This document shows, one piece after another, positions 1-11,740 of a DNA stretch of 64,000 nt (the stretch's first letter is position 1; each line of letters opens with the position of its first letter). The position numbers and the translations under genes are program-made. Source of the stretch: Solen grandis (lineage: Eukaryota > Mollusca > Bivalvia > Adapedonta > Solenidae). Under the pieces are notes generated by a model that was not told the DNA's origin, did not search any database, and saw only the letters and a program-made list of their open reading frames with translations. Location: positions 43,514,377 through 43,578,376 of the forward strand of contig CM037789.1 of NCBI GenBank assembly GCA_021229015.1, written 5' to 3'.

Positions 1-1316
1 TGTCTGTAAACTGGGATCATCTATTTGCTTATGCGTTTCCACCGTTTTCTCTGATTCCCTTAGTTCTAAGGAAAATCCTGCGATCTCAGTGCCGGATCCT
101 CCTTGTAGCTCCACTTTGGCCAACGCGATCTTGGTTCGTGGATCTTCTGGATCTTCTGATAGACGATCCTGTAGAACTTCCCCAGGTTCCGGACCTTCTG
201 TCACAAGGTCGGAACAGGGTCCTTCACGACAATCCTTGCGCTCTTCGTCTTCACGCTTGGATGTTATCCAACAGCGAGTTAGACAGAAGAAAATTTTCGG
301 CAACAGTTGCCTCTATTATCTCTAAAGCCAGGAGACAATCTACTCGATCTGTCTACCAGGCAAAGTGGAAGGTCTTCCGTGATTGGTGTATCGCACGGCA
401 GATTAATCCGGTCAAAGCTCCTGTCAGAGAAATCGCTAACTTTCTAGTTTTTCTTTTTAACGAGAAAAAACTTGCGGTCAGTTCTATCAAGGGTTATAGG
501 TCTATGTTATCGAACACGCTTAAGTTTCACAGATCCTCTTCCCTTGGTTCGGATCCTTATCTTTCGGAAATTATTCGTTCGTTTGAACTGTCTAGGCCAG
601 TTTCTCGTTCGTTAACTCCGAAGTGGGATCTTTCTTGTGTTTTACTGGCTCTTACTAAGGCACCTTTTGAACCTCTTTCTGAGGCGTCTCTACTGCACGT
701 AACATGGAAGACGGTCTTTCTTATAGCAATGGCGTCTTCTAAACGTCGTTGCGAAATTCATGCCTTTTCTACTGAGGAAGGCTATTTACGCTTTAACAAA
801 TCTGATGGCTCTGTATCTTTGAGCTTTCAACCTGGTTTCCTTGCGAAAACCCAGCTCCCTTCGGTCTGTCCCCCTCCGGTAGTTATTCCGAGCCTTGCTA
901 GGTCTTGCTCCAGGGGAGATCCTGATCGGCTTCTTTGCCCAGTTAGAGCCTTGAAGTTTTACCTCCAGAAGGTTAAATCTTTACGGGGTCGTCGTCTTCG
1001 ACTTTTCCTCCCAATAAAAGGGGGGGGCGAAGTTTCGGCAGCATCAATATCTCGTTGGGTAGCCTCAACTATCAAGTTTGCCTATTCGGATCTTTCGGAC
1101 AGGGATCTATCCTTTTTAAGAATTAGACCACATGAGCTCCGTGCTTTGTCTGCTTCTTGGGCTTTCTTGAATAAATCTCCCATGGACGATATTCTCAAAG
1201 CGGCCTCTTGGAAGTCTTCTACTACGTTTTCTTCCTTTTATCTCCGCTCACTGGCTAACCAATCACAAAACCTTGTGGATTTGGGTCCACTTGTAGTGGC
1301 TCAGACAATAGTTTAA
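1..1316 (+). CDS. DIRS-type retrotransposon polyprotein, C-terminal part (RNase H tail plus tyrosine recombinase), 5' cut by window edge
   Basis: The reading frame is open from the window edge (codons from base 3) to a stop at 1314-1316, so the start lies outside. The first 45 residues contain FAYAFPPFSLIP and VAPLWPTRSWF, the hydrophobic block that follows RNase H in DIRS/YR retroelement polyproteins. The remainder is a tyrosine recombinase. An N-terminal core-binding helix region (RRQSTRSVYQAKWKVFRDWC) is followed by catalytic-type motifs: Arg in SSKRRCEIHAF, His/Arg in RPHELRALSASWAF, Trp in KAASWKSSTTF, and Tyr in SSFYLR. Family knowledge: such enzymes integrate a circular cDNA without an integrase. 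The frame has no internal stop, so this copy may be fairly young. An independent cellular integrase gene is unlikely because DIRS-like terminal repeats follow directly downstream. Confidence 0.85.
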   Translation, partial: SVNWDHLFAYAFPPFSLIPLVLRKILRSQCRILLVAPLWPTRSWFVDLLDLLIDDPVELPQVPDLLSQGRNRVLHDNPCALRLHAWMLSNSELDRRKFSATVASIISKARRQSTRSVYQAKWKVFRDWCIARQINPVKAPVREIANFLVFLFNEKKLAVSSIKGYRSMLSNTLKFHRSSSLGSDPYLSEIIRSFELSRPVSRSLTPKWDLSCVLLALTKAPFEPLSEASLLHVTWKTVFLIAMASSKRRCEIHAFSTEEGYLRFNKSDGSVSLSFQPGFLAKTQLPSVCPPPVVIPSLARSCSRGDPDRLLCPVRALKFYLQKVKSLRGRRLRLFLPIKGGGEVSAASISRWVASTIKFAYSDLSDRDLSFLRIRPHELRALSASWAFLNKSPMDDILKAASWKSSTTFSSFYLRSLANQSQNLVDLGPLVVAQTIV

Positions 1317-1415
1317 TCATCATGTCTGACGCCTCGGCGGCTTTGGTCGTTTTCTACTTCGGGTATCGCTGCAATCAAGGTTCTTGTTAGCAACCTCCCG
1401 CCTTAGCGACGAAGT

Positions 1416-1728
1416 CATACCTGAAGTAATAACAGGTAACGTATTTATGCTATTAAAATGAAATTTTTGAAGTAAAATTAATTTTAATTAGTAAATACTT
1501 ACCTGTTATTACAGAGTCCCACCTCCCTCCCCGCTTGCTGGCGGTTGTATCCCTCGATGGCTTCATATACAATTGGAGAACGGGGGTTACACTTCCGGTA
1601 ACTAGGGGGTTTAGGGAATGGTTTATTTTGCGGACTCTGTTTTGGAAGCTGTGCACAAATAGACACATACCTGAAGTAATAACAGGTAAGTATTTACTAA
1701 TTAAAATTAATTTTACTTCAAAAATTTC
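1416..1728 (+). repeat. DIRS-type 3' terminal structure (internal complementary region plus right inverted repeat)
   Basis: Bases 1460-1511 are a perfect 52-nt reverse complement of 1677-1728. A direct repeat containing CTGAAGTAATAACAGG occurs just before the first arm (1421-1436) and again at the start of the second arm (1671-1686). This arrangement (A, B, spacer, A plus complement of B) lies about 100 bp after the recombinase stop, where DIRS elements carry their internal complementary region and right terminal repeat. The element appears to end near 1728, where the next minisatellite begins. Confidence 0.7.
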
Positions 1729-1730
1729 AT

Positions 1731-2123
1731 ATTACCACTGGACAATGCAACTGTATATAACCATTGGGCAATGCAACTGTATATTACCATTGGACAATGC
1801 AACTGTATATTACTATTGGACAACTGTATATTACCATGGCAATGCAACTGTATATTACCATTGGACAACTGTTTATTACCACTGGACAATGCAACTGTAT
1901 ATTACCATTGGGCAATGCAACTGTATATTACTATTGGACAACTGTATATTACCACTGGACAATGCAACTGTATATTACTATTGGACAATGCAACTGTATA
2001 TTACCATTGGACAATGCAACTGTATATTACTATTGGACAACTGTATATTACCACTGGACAATGCAACTGTATATTACTATTGGACAACTGTATATTACCA
2101 TTACATGGACAATGCAAATTGAT
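1731..2123 (+). repeat. Minisatellite, mixed 26-bp and 21-bp units
   Basis: About 16 head-to-tail units. The long form is built on ATTACCATTGGACAATGCAA plus CTGTAT (26 bp). The short form lacks the central AATGC-type segment (about 21 bp). Long and short forms alternate irregularly. Several plus-strand frames stay open through it only because of the repeat, so no protein is implied. It abuts the end of the DIRS element. Confidence 0.9.
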
Positions 2124-4355
2124 ATAAAAATGTCCTGTAGACATGTTTCCTCTGTATCCCAGTCATACTGTTTTCTTAGTTATGAGAGGGTCTTTTTTGC
2201 TGCACAACATAATGACAGTTTTTGGTTTTCATCAAGGTCTTTTTTATACTGACATCTTTGCATAAGCATTTCATCGCCAAGTTTTATTGAAGTGTCAGTT
2301 TTGTTTGCACTGGCACAAATATTCATATATTTGCGTCAGTGTTGTGCTGTTGTTGTCACTTTTGTTCTAAAAATTGAAAAAAATGTGTATGGAAATACAG
2401 TTAAATCTTTATCAGAGATCACCTCTAAATTACAGCCAGTCTTTGAACAAAAGTCGGTGTCTTTTTGTCCAACATTATATTATGATAAAAAAATTTTTAT
2501 TATACATGGAATCTGAAGTGTTGCAAGCACTACTGTGTTTGTTGTTGTGTTTATATATGTGATAATACTAAAGTATCAGAAATACAAAAAACATATGGTT
2601 ACATTTAAAACTTTAATTTATTTTGATTCATAATGGAATGCATAGATATTTCTTGTACTTATTTAATTTATGAGAAGCATTGATATTTATGACATTTTTC
2701 CATAATTTTATGTTTATGCATTTTAAATTTAACAAATATCCATGTATTTCATGCTGGTTTACATATGGTGTACATATCAAAGGCTGATTTTTTGTCATAT
2801 GCTTGCTGCAGAACTATGTTACCTGTATATAAATTCAGGTGCAGCTACAATAGCTTTGCACTAAGTCCTCAATGAGGACATATTGCTCTAGGCCTGACTT
2901 ATTATATTGTATTTTACCATTTTTTAAATCTATAAAAAAAATGCTGGAGCCATATAATTTTCTTGATGGATAACTTTACTTAGAGGTGTATACACAAACC
3001 TGAAGGTGTGCGCAAAATTGCAATGGGGGTGTGTGTTGTTTGGGAGGGTTGTTTTGGCAACTGCAGTAGATCTATTTATCATCATTTCTAAACAGTCACT
3101 AATGTCTTTGATTTCTTTCTGTGTGACTTTCTCATCAGGTAGGCATAATTGACTTCAACGTTTACATTCCAATATTTTTAGATGTCTCCCATACATCCTG
3201 TTAACATGTGATTTTTCAATTTGCAAAAATTGATATTGCCGTCATATCTAGCTTATGTTGGCGCATTACTCTGGACTAGTACTAATGTTTTTCTCTGTGG
3301 TTTTTTTTCTGTGTTGTTTAGTTTGATGTGGTACTGTGCCAGATGTATCATAGAATGGCGAGTCTAGAACGGATTTGATTATGCAGTTGCATGACTCTAG
3401 CTGGAGTACAGATATGATTACAAGCACTTGAATTATCTAAACCTGAATCTTTTGGCATTTTAGTGTTAGATGCTGTATATCTTGTTCCTGATAAACCTGT
3501 TGCCACCTGGGAGGTATAAGGGAGGTACTACCAAGACCGGTATAACACAAGGTCTGGTATGATACCACTTACTGCTCCATTGTAACGTGAAGATCTTGAG
3601 ATCTTAACATTTAAGCTTGGCTGAACTTTGGTAAAATTTGATGAATCCTATCATTTCTTAAATACTTAACTCTCAAAATTAATAAAACAGTTAAATTACC
3701 AGAAGGTTAATCACATGCATTGTCCTGTCCCGTCCTGTCCTGTTCCATTTTACAATGATAAGCTGGTGCAAAAAAAATATGTTTCAGAAATAATATGGAG
3801 ACCCAGCCTTACACGGAAAATACTGATATAATCAAGGCATAAGAGGCAACCCACCATCAGACATTCTTCAAACTCATGTTTGTTTGATAAGGAAACCCGA
3901 GGAATGTAACACACACATCTTCACATTTGTCCATCAACAACCATAAAAATGGCTCCCATTTTATGCACTTTTTTAACACACTTCTGGTGTCATGTTATGA
4001 TGTTGTTCTGAGGAGAAAAATCTTCAGAAACAAGAGTTAAATGACACCACACTACAGGATCAGGAATTCAGAATTTTGCAGTCTGAAGCTCACCAGTGTT
4101 TAGGCAAAAATACTCAAAACTTGACAACTCTGTTTGTAATGTGCATTTGCAAATAAGGTTTATATGCCAGTTGATCACTAATCTATCACTGATGGTGATT
4201 AAGGTCCCTGCCATGCTGGCTGTCATATAAGTAACCTTGACCCCAAAAATTCCACTTTCTCACACTGAATACAATGACCAACACATGAGATTTAACAGGC
4301 TGTTATCATTGCCTTAAGTTTACTGTCGCTAGTTCACTCGGATTATTCAAATGAG
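2124..4355. other. AT-rich intergenic stretch, no gene recognised
   Basis: Only short frames with no recognisable domain. The sequence is unique-looking apart from small T and A runs. I see no splice-consistent coding segment or RNA gene. Confidence 0.5.
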
Positions 4356-4359
4356 GTAG

Positions 4360-4848
4360 TGTTCCAGCTGTAGAAGGTCTGTGGTTCTTAATGAGGACAT
4401 GTTCCAGCTGCTGTAGGTCTGTGTTAGTATTCTGGCTGCTGTAGGTATGTGGTTCTTAATGAGGACATTTCAACTGCTGTAGGTTGTGGTTCTTAATGAG
4501 GACATGTTCAAACTGCTGTAGGTCTGTGGTTCTTAATGAGGACATGTTCAAACTGCTGTAGGTCTGTGGTTCTTAAGAGGACATGTTCCAGCTGTGTAGG
4601 TCTGTGTTAGTATTCTGGCTGCTGTAGGTCTGTGGTTCTTAATGAGGACATGTTCCAGCTGCTGTAGGTCTGTGTTATTTCTGTCTGCTGTAGGTCTGTG
4701 GTTCTTAATGAGGATGTTCAAACTGCTGTAGGTCTGTGGTTCTTAATGAGGACATGTTCCAGCTGCTGTAGGTCTGTGTTAGTATTCTGGCTGCTGTAGG
4801 TCTGTGGTTCTTAATGAGGATGTGTTCCAACTGATGTAGGTCTGTGTT
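4360..4848 (+). repeat. Minisatellite, 40-bp and 28-bp alternating units
   Basis: Units contain TGCTGTAGGTCTGTGGTTCT followed by TAATGAGGACATGTTCCAGC. They alternate with a shorter form TGCTGTAGGTCTGTGTTAGT plus ATTCTGGC. Around a dozen units are present, with small deletions such as GAGGATG for GAGGACATG. The array stops where the 60-bp array starts. Confidence 0.88.
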
Positions 4849-4852
4849 CTCA

Positions 4853-5915
4853 ATCTCTGTAGTTCTCAATCACAGAAATTGGACCAAATACAGTGACAGC
4901 AAGCTCTTTAGCTGGACACTGCAATTGGACTAAAATATTGAACTGAAATACAGTGACAGCAATCTCTGTAGCTGGACACTGCAATTGGACTGAAATATTG
5001 GACAGAAATATAGTAACAGCAATCTCTGTAGCTGGACATTGCAACTGGACTGAAATATTGAACTGAAATACAGTGACAGCAATCTCTGTAGCTGGATATT
5101 GTAATTGGACTGAAATATTGGACTGAAATACAGTGACAGCAATTTCTGTAGCTGGACATATCAATCTGACTGAAATATTAGACTGAAATACAGTGACAGC
5201 AATCTCTGTAGCTGGACATTGCAATTGGACTGAAATATTCAACTGAAATACAGTGACAGCAATCTCTGTAGCTGGACATTGCAACTGGACTGAAATATTG
5301 AACTGAAATACTATGACAGCAATCTCTGTAGCTGGACATTGCAATTGGACTGAAATGTTGGACTGAAATACAGTGACAGCAATCTCTGTAGCTGGACATT
5401 GCATGTGGACTGAAATATTGAACTGAAATACTATGACAGCAATCTCTGTAGCTGGACATTGCAATTGGACTGAAATGTTGGACTGAAATACAGTGACAGC
5501 AATCTCTGTAGCTGGACATTGCAATTGGACTGAAATATTGAACTGAAATACTATGACAGCAATCTCTGTAGCTGGACATTGCAATTGGACTGAAATATTG
5601 AACTGAAATACAGTGACAGCAATCTCTGTAGCTGGACATTGCATATGGACTGAAATATTGGACTGAAATACAGTGACAGCAATCTCTGTAGCTGGACATT
5701 GCAATTGGACTGAAATATTGGACTGAAATACAGTGACAGCAATCTCTGTAGCTGGACATTGCAATTGGACTGAAATGTTGGACTGAAATACAGTGACAGC
5801 AATCTCTGTAGCTGGACATTGCAATTGGACTGAAATACAGTGACAGCAATCTCTGTAGCTGGACATTGCAATGGGACTGAAATATTGAACTGAAATACAG
5901 TGACAGCAATCTCTG
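4853..5915. repeat. Minisatellite, 60-bp unit, about 17.5 copies
   Basis: A strikingly regular 60-bp period. Each unit contains GACAGCAATCTCTGTAGCTG, then GACATTGCAATTGGACTGAA, then ATATTGAACTGAAATACAGT. One unit near 5820-5860 is shortened. Because 60 is divisible by 3 and the unit lacks stops in the minus-strand frames, very long repetitive minus-strand reading frames exist (4850-5986 is the longest). They are read as a by-product of the repeat. Confidence 0.95.
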
Positions 5916-6565
5916 ACAAAACTAGAGGAGGAAGATCCCAGGTTCGGGCACCTGGCTGGAACCACTTGTTGACCTGCAGCAAACATATCAAACTAGGACT
6001 GAAACCCTCATGGGTGACCATTATAAAAGGCATGATATTAATACCAAATGATGAAGAACTGCTTGTGGCATGCAAAATTCAATTGCAGTCCTCTCTTTAC
6101 TAAATGATATGTGGATTTAATATGCTGCAAACAACAAATTCACAAATTTTGAGTAGTATATTATCAAAACTTAGTTGTTTTGTAAGCATCTGCAAGCAGG
6201 ATCTTTACTGTTAAGCAATAACTCTAGAATCCAACTACTGATATAACTAATCAAATACCTGACTGGCTAATATCCATATCAAGATATCCTGAAAGAATGC
6301 TTTATTTTATTATTGATCTAGTGCAAGAGCTTCAGCACTGCAAGCAACAAATTGCCTTCCCACTAACATCAGTTAAGGATACATGTTCATGATCTGCCTT
6401 GAATTCCACCAACCATAAAAATACTGGAATACTTTCTCTATATAAATCAAAGTGCTAAATGCACCGAGAGACAGTCTGCATAAAACAAATAAAATTCTAA
6501 ATTATCAAAAAAAAATTGATGGATAAGGCTTTGATGATGTGTAGGCTCCATAATAAGGTTGTTGA
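5916..6565. other. Intergenic, nothing recognised
   Basis: AT-rich sequence between the 60-bp array and a dispersed repeat. It holds no domain-bearing frame, no tRNA-like boxes and no clear inverted repeat. Confidence 0.45.
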
Positions 6566-6567
6566 TT

Positions 6568-6790
6568 TTTTAGCTCGACTATTCAAAGAATATGAGAGCT
6601 ATTGTTGTCACCCTTGAGTCGGCGTTGGCGTTGTAGCTCTTGGTTAAAGTTTTGCATGCAAGTTGCTATCAACCTTAAATCTCATAACTGTTTATTGGTA
6701 TTGACTTGAAAGTTTATGAATATGTTCAGGGGCATCAAACAACCAAGGTAGATAACTCTTAACTGAATTCAATGTAAATTATGGCCCCTT
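6568..6790 (+). repeat. Dispersed repeat family with 5' AGCTCGACTATTC
   Basis: Starts TTTTTTAGCTCGACTATTC and can fold back with GAATATGAGAGCT a few bases later. Its body (AAAGTTTTGCATGC, then CTGTTTATTGGTATTGACTT, then GGGGCATCAAACAACC) matches, on the opposite strand, the repeat at 40022-40452. Two copies in one window show that it is an interspersed element rather than unique DNA. Confidence 0.6.
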
Positions 6791-7195
6791 TTTATCTCCT
6801 GCCAAAGGCGGTGGGGGATATGGTAATAGTCTCCGTCCGTCTGTTTGTCCTTCTGCCCCACATTTTTGGTCAGAGCATAACTGAAAAAGTTTTTGAGATA
6901 TCAACTTGATATTTCATAGGTGGATAGATTTCATTAAGGAGGAGTGCAGTGCATAAGATTGATAACTCTACCTCATAGGTGAATAGATTTCAATGCGGAA
7001 GATTGCAGTACACAAGAATGATACTCTACCTTTCATAATTTTTTAGTTATTGCCCTTTGTTATTTTTCAGGCTTAATTTTTGTCTGGAGCAAAACTCAAA
7101 AAGTATTTGAGATATCAACTTGAAACTTCATAGGTGAATAGATCTCATTGAGTGAGGATTGCAGTGCATAACAGAGATTGCTGTTACTATATTTC
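6790..7195 (+). repeat. Dispersed repeat related to the 30783 family
   Basis: Begins TTATCTCCTGCCAAAGGCGG. The body contains repeated sentences such as CATAACTGAAAAAG, TTTGAGATATCAACTTGA and GGAGTGCAGTGCATAAGATT. The same phrases (GTGCAGTGCACAAGAATGAT, TATTTGAGGTATCACCTTGA) recur at 30783-31973, so the internal parts share ancestry although the ends differ. Confidence 0.6.
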
Positions 7196-7744
7196 AGTCC
7201 ACATTAACAACACAAAGCATCAAGTCATAAGTTTTAATTGTTTATAAATATTATCATATTATAATTATTTTTTAATCCATTAATTTGATTTAAATTCTTA
7301 ATACGGGTTTCGTTGCATAATAATTGAGTTTTGCATGGGTGAAAAAGTTTTTTTGTTTTTTTGTTGTTTTTTTTTTCTATTACATAAATGTATATGCTTG
7401 GGAAAGGTGCAAATTGTTTAAATATCATCATAAATGACAGAGATATTGGCAATATTTTAGGAGGTGTGAATCTTGGTCAATCGGGAGTAGTATTCCTTGT
7501 ATTATATATAGTGATATAATGACCAAACATAAGTGCCAGACCCCATTGCCCGGCATCAGCATCGATTTTCCAAAGAAACGTTAAGGATTTTTTTTTTATT
7601 GCTATTATCTCCACTATTACTCAATTGATGTCCACTGTCAAAAATATCAAATAATAAGACTAAACAGTGGGGTTTTATGCTTGTGACACTTCAGAGCATA
7701 TAATGTACTCAGAATGAGCTATTAGGATCATTGAATGTCCATCG
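7196..7744. other. AT-rich intergenic stretch
   Basis: Low-complexity T and A runs near 7340-7375 and 7585-7600. No gene or structured element recognised. Confidence 0.45.
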
Positions 7745-8855
7745 TCTGTCCATCGTCCACAGATAGTTTGTTTACACTCTAGCATCATCATTTCTTAAGC
7801 AATCATCTTCAAATTATATGACAATATTTTTCTTGATCAAGATTGATTATGGCTGATATTGCCTAATTATGTCAGGAGTTGTGCCCCTTTTAATGTAAAA
7901 AATGCCAGATTTCACATTGTTTAAACTCTACCATCTTCATTTCTCAAGTATTTAATAAATCTTCTTCAAACCTAAATGTGACAATGTTTATAGCCATAAA
8001 GTCTCAGCCAGGTTCCATTATGGATGATATTGGCCAATTATGTCAAGAGTTATGACCCTTTTAATAAAAAAAAAAAATCACATTGTTTACACACTAGCAG
8101 CTTCATTTCCTAAGCAATCATTTTAAAACTTCATGGCAATGTTTATAGCCATAAAATCTCAGCCAAATTTTATTATGGTAATATTCGCATATAAGTCAGG
8201 CATTATCCCCCTTTTAACAATTTACTTTAAACAACATCTCCTCCTAAACCACACGGCCAAATTTGATGAAAATTGCCTGGGATGTTCCTTGCATGAAGTT
8301 CTACCAAAGTTGTTCAAATGGTTCCAGTTCTATGCATATCTGGGTTACAGGAGCTAAAAAAGATTTTTAAAGTGAAATCTTTAAAAATCTTCTCTGAAAC
8401 CGCAAGGCCTAGAGCTTAGATATTTGGTTGTGGCATTGTCTTATGGCCATTACCAAGTTTGTTCAAATCATGACCCTGGGTCAAAATTGGCCCCGCCCCA
8501 GGGGTCACTTGTTTTTACATAGTTAGACTTATATAAGAAAAACTAGAAAAATCTTCTTGTCAGAAACCACAAAGCCTAGAGTTTAGATATTTGGTGAGTA
8601 ACATGGCCTTAGTGAACATTTACCAATTTTTTTTATCAGATCATGGCCCTGGGGTCAAAATTGGCCCTGTCCTAGGGCTCACTTGATTTTTATAGACTTA
8701 TTAAAGCTATGACCTTCAAAGTTTGGATGGCAGGTACAGTTTTTGTGTTGAATTTAGATGATCTTGCTGTACTTCTGCTTAGATTATGAATTCACTATGA
8801 CTATAATTGGCATTGGGGCAATGTTTCTCAGGTGAACGATTCAGATCTTGTTTCT
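7745..8855 (+). mobile_element. Decayed Helentron-like element, family A (body and degraded 3' end)
   Basis: The body carries the family A monomer phrases TTTCTTAAGCAATCATCTTC, AGGAGTTGTGCCCCTTTT and TGCCAGATTTCACATTGTTT, repeated at about 7790, 7905 and 8095. The later part has AGAAACCACAAAGCCTAGAG and GACCCTGGGTCAAAATTGGC, also seen at 18540-18640 and in reverse at 34850-35300. It ends near 8852 with CTCAGGTGAACGATTCAGAT, a decayed form of the 3' subterminal motif. The 5' motif is missing. Confidence 0.55.
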
Positions 8856-9175
8856 TTTCACAGTAATAGATCTTCATGTATGTAAAATGGGTTTGCTGTT
8901 CTGATTAATAAATGTCACAGATATTTTGTTCATGCTTAAAATGAATGTTTCCAGTGCAAAATAATGGTAAAAGAAAATATGTTAATGAACAGTAACACAT
9001 TAAAGCAGTTATGGTTATGATTAAAAAATCTGTGAAGCATATTCCATTCATTTTGTTAGTGCAGAATTGCATTGCATGGATACACACTAATCACTGAGAG
9101 GTACAGCTAAATCTGTAGTGGAAAATATGCTAATCAGCCAGGTCAGCAAGGCATGTTTTTGATTTCCAGCTACTA
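8856..9175. other. Intergenic, nothing recognised
   Basis: Short AT-rich stretch between two degraded repeat copies. No supported feature. Confidence 0.4.
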
Positions 9176-9179
9176 AAGA

Positions 9180-9640
9180 TGGCAGGTCGCCGCTGTCTAA
9201 AAATGCAAGATTTCACTTTGTTTATGCTCTAGCATCTTTATTTCTTAAGCAATCATCTTCAAACTTCATGAATATGTTAATGGGCATAATCTCTAAGCCA
9301 AATTTGATAATGGCTGTTATAGTTCAGTTTGGTCAGGAGTTATTTGCCTTGAATTATTAAAAAATGCCAGAATTGTACTTTGTTTACACTCCAGCATCTG
9401 TAATAAACAATTATCATTTAACTTGTACACAATGATAATCGCAATAATATCTCAGTTGAGTTTGATTATGACTGATACTTGACTGACAGATCTACATTTT
9501 AGGCCCTTAAGATACTAAGAACACCACACAAATTTGCTGTTCTACACTCTAACATCTTCATTGCTTAAGCAGTGCAGGCAATAAAAGCAATATTTCTCGG
9601 GAGAGCGACATCAGGGTCATCTTAGCCTTCTTGCTTTTAA
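9180..9640 (+). mobile_element. Decayed Helentron-like element, family A (two monomers and 3' end)
   Basis: Two successive copies of the monomer (TTTCTTAAGCAATCATCTTC at about 9240, and a diverged copy near 9390). They are followed by TTTCTCGGGAGAGCGACATC and AGGGTCATCTTAGCC at 9594-9630, a mutated form of the CTCAGGTGAGCGATTTAGGG 3' end. No 5' terminus. Confidence 0.5.
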
Positions 9641-10500
9641 TTTTTTGCCTCCTAAAGCTGAGTTGGATTCTGATTGTGTAAAGCCAAGAATGAGAGATAA
9701 AAGGCCTAATGTACAACAATGAGAGATCCTGATTGAACCAAGAATCTTTTAACCCAACCTTTTTTAAATGGAATGCTTTAATTTTTGGGCTGACTTTTTC
9801 TTCCATTGTCATGTGGTTAAAGTGGCTGTCCCAGTAATAAGGTGGTAGATTTGATCCCTGACAGTCAGATTCTGTCATGAATAGAGCAGAAAAATGTTGA
9901 AGTAGCTGGCTATTTCAGTCACCCTACAGGTAAAGTTCATGTCGAGCTGCCTGTTATAATTACCAGGAAGTCATAATACGAATGTCTGTAAAAAGAATTT
10001 CAGCTTTGATGGGGATTAAAGTAATGGAGATTGTAGAATGGTTATGTAATCTAAAGTGTCTCCTCCACTGCTATTGGCGGCGTAGACCCACACTAAATCT
10101 GTCTTTAACTCAAACAGACTATAATATATTGAAGATGTATAATGTTCAACCAGAAACACTTCTCCATATGTATTTAAGAGAAGTGTTTTTTATGAACCAC
10201 CTATATATTTATTTAAAATAACTTTAATTCAGTCCGAACACGTTATTGATATTTTGTGAATACTAAGCATATATTTCAGCTAGTTGTCATCTCAACAAAT
10301 AATTGTTGTTTTTCCAAAGTATAGGCATTTTCTACCATGAAAGTCATTCAAATATTTATTTGGTCTTATCTTTTTTTTTTGTAATTTTTATTTTACTAAT
10401 ATGTACATAACATAGTTACATTGGTCTTATCTTTGTTTAGGTCAAAAAGTTAGGTATAGACAGGTATATCAAAAAAATTGTACCCTAGCTACGGATGTTT
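9641..10500. other. Intergenic with a tRNA-like SINE head near 9790-9860 (+)
   Basis: At 9796-9855 the plus strand reads TGTCATGTGGTTAAAGTGGC (box A-like) and GGTAGATTTGATCCC (box B-like). This is the spacing of a tRNA-derived SINE promoter. The rest is AT-rich and uninformative. Confidence 0.4.
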
Positions 10501-10504
10501 ACTT

Positions 10505-10947
10505 TTTCTATTAGGATCAATAAATGTCTGGTGTCGGTCTGTCATCAATCCGACTTCCATAACTAGTTTATTTGCACTCAGATATTTTAATTTCTTAAGC
10601 AATTATCTTCAAATTAAATGAAATGTTTATTCCCATAATCTGGCCCTTTTAATATTAAAACAAATGCCAGATTTCACTTTGTTTGCACTCTAGAACTAAA
10701 TGAGAATGTTTATAGCCATAATGTCTTGGCCACTTTCGACTGTGGCTGATATTGGCTAAATTATGTCAGGAATTATATTGCCCTTTAATATTAAAATACT
10801 AGATTTCACTTTGTGAAATGAAATGATCTCGTGGATTATGTATACAAACAACTATGCTATAATTTAATAACTTGTCAGGCAATTATGTAAATGTTGTTTT
10901 TCTCAGGTGAGCGTCTTCAGGGCCATCTTTCCTCTCTTGTTTGATGG
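10505..10947 (+). mobile_element. Decayed Helentron-like element, family A
   Basis: Contains TTTCTTAAGCAATTATCTTC and ATGCCAGATTTCACTTTGTT monomer phrases. It ends with TCTCAGGTGAGCGTCTTCAG, GGCCATCTTTCC and CTCTTGTTTG at 10910-10945, which is the family A 3' terminus. Confidence 0.55.
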
Positions 10948-10984
10948 TTCTTCAGTTGGACCAGTAGTGTGTACCATGATGCCT

Positions 10985-11342
10985 TTAACATCAGTCTTAC
11001 TCAGGTGAGCGGCACAGGGCTATATTTGCCCTCTTGTTTACTTTATTTGCTATCTATCATCTGCAATTATTAAGCAATCTTTATTTAACTTATACATACT
11101 TCTAATGTCACCAATATCTTATATATGGAGTTTGATTATATACCTGTATGACTGATATTGAACAGATACAAATGTAGATCTACAGTTTAGGCACTTGAAA
11201 TGTCAGAACATTTCAAAGACTTGCTGCTTTTAGCTGTTTTTACATTCTAGCATCTTCATTATTCATTAATGTTATGCAGTGCATGAAATGAAGGCAATGT
11301 TTCTCAGGTGAAAGTTTTTAGGACTTCTTGGCCCTTTTGTTT
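10985..11342 (+). mobile_element. Two further family A 3' ends, degraded
   Basis: A terminus CTCAGGTGAGCGGCACAGGG with CCCTCTTGTTT lies at 11002-11038. After a diverged monomer, a second terminus (CTCAGGTGAAAGTTTTTAGG, then GGCCCTTTTGTTTTT) lies at 11307-11343. These appear to be nested or tandem relics of the family. Confidence 0.5.
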
Positions 11343-11347
11343 TTCAT

Positions 11348-11740
11348 TATTAGTCCTCTACCGGCATCACCAAAGGGGACTATAGGTTTGCATTCTGTCC
11401 ATCCGTCAGTCAGTCAGTCACACACATGTTTTCTGGGATTTTTTTTTAAATGCTTGCAGATATTGATCTAGTATTTGGTATGTGAGTCTACCACCATGAG
11501 TTACAGATCAAGGTCTAGTTTCGTTCCGATCCTTTGATTTTTGACGAAATTACAGGCTTTGAACTTAGAAAATTTCTTTAAAATAGCAGTTTTCCTGACT
11601 TTTTTTTATGTTTATTGTCGTTTTGACTTTCATGAAAAGTATTTATCAAATAACTGACTTGTTTGCAGCGTGAAGAGGGGCTGGGGTTCTTAGTTTTCTA
11701 TTTGCCGGTAAGGGGACTTAGTATTGCCTAAGCAATACTT
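11348..11740 (+). mobile_element. Helentron-like non-autonomous element, family C
   Basis: The 5' end TTAGTCCTCTACCGGC (11350-11365) is complementary, with few mismatches, to GCCGGTAAGGGGACTTA (11704-11720) just inside the 3' end. That motif is followed immediately by a perfect hairpin GTATTGC-CTAA-GCAATAC (11721-11738) and TT. The layout is asymmetric: only the 3' end has the hairpin. A reverse-oriented relative with a different hairpin lies at 42775-43005. No coding capacity. Function is inferred from architecture only. Confidence 0.65.

Noticed and set aside
1535..2252. Long repetitive plus-strand frames over the 26/21-bp array
   Set aside because: Low-complexity translation of a minisatellite joined to the DIRS terminus, with no start context or domain.
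4360..5915. CRISPR-like array
   Set aside because: Units are contiguous with no unique spacers, and the DNA is clearly animal.
4850..5986. 378-codon minus-strand frame as a protein gene
   Set aside because: It is fully explained by a 60-bp tandem repeat without stops; other minus frames are open over long stretches too and no domain is present.
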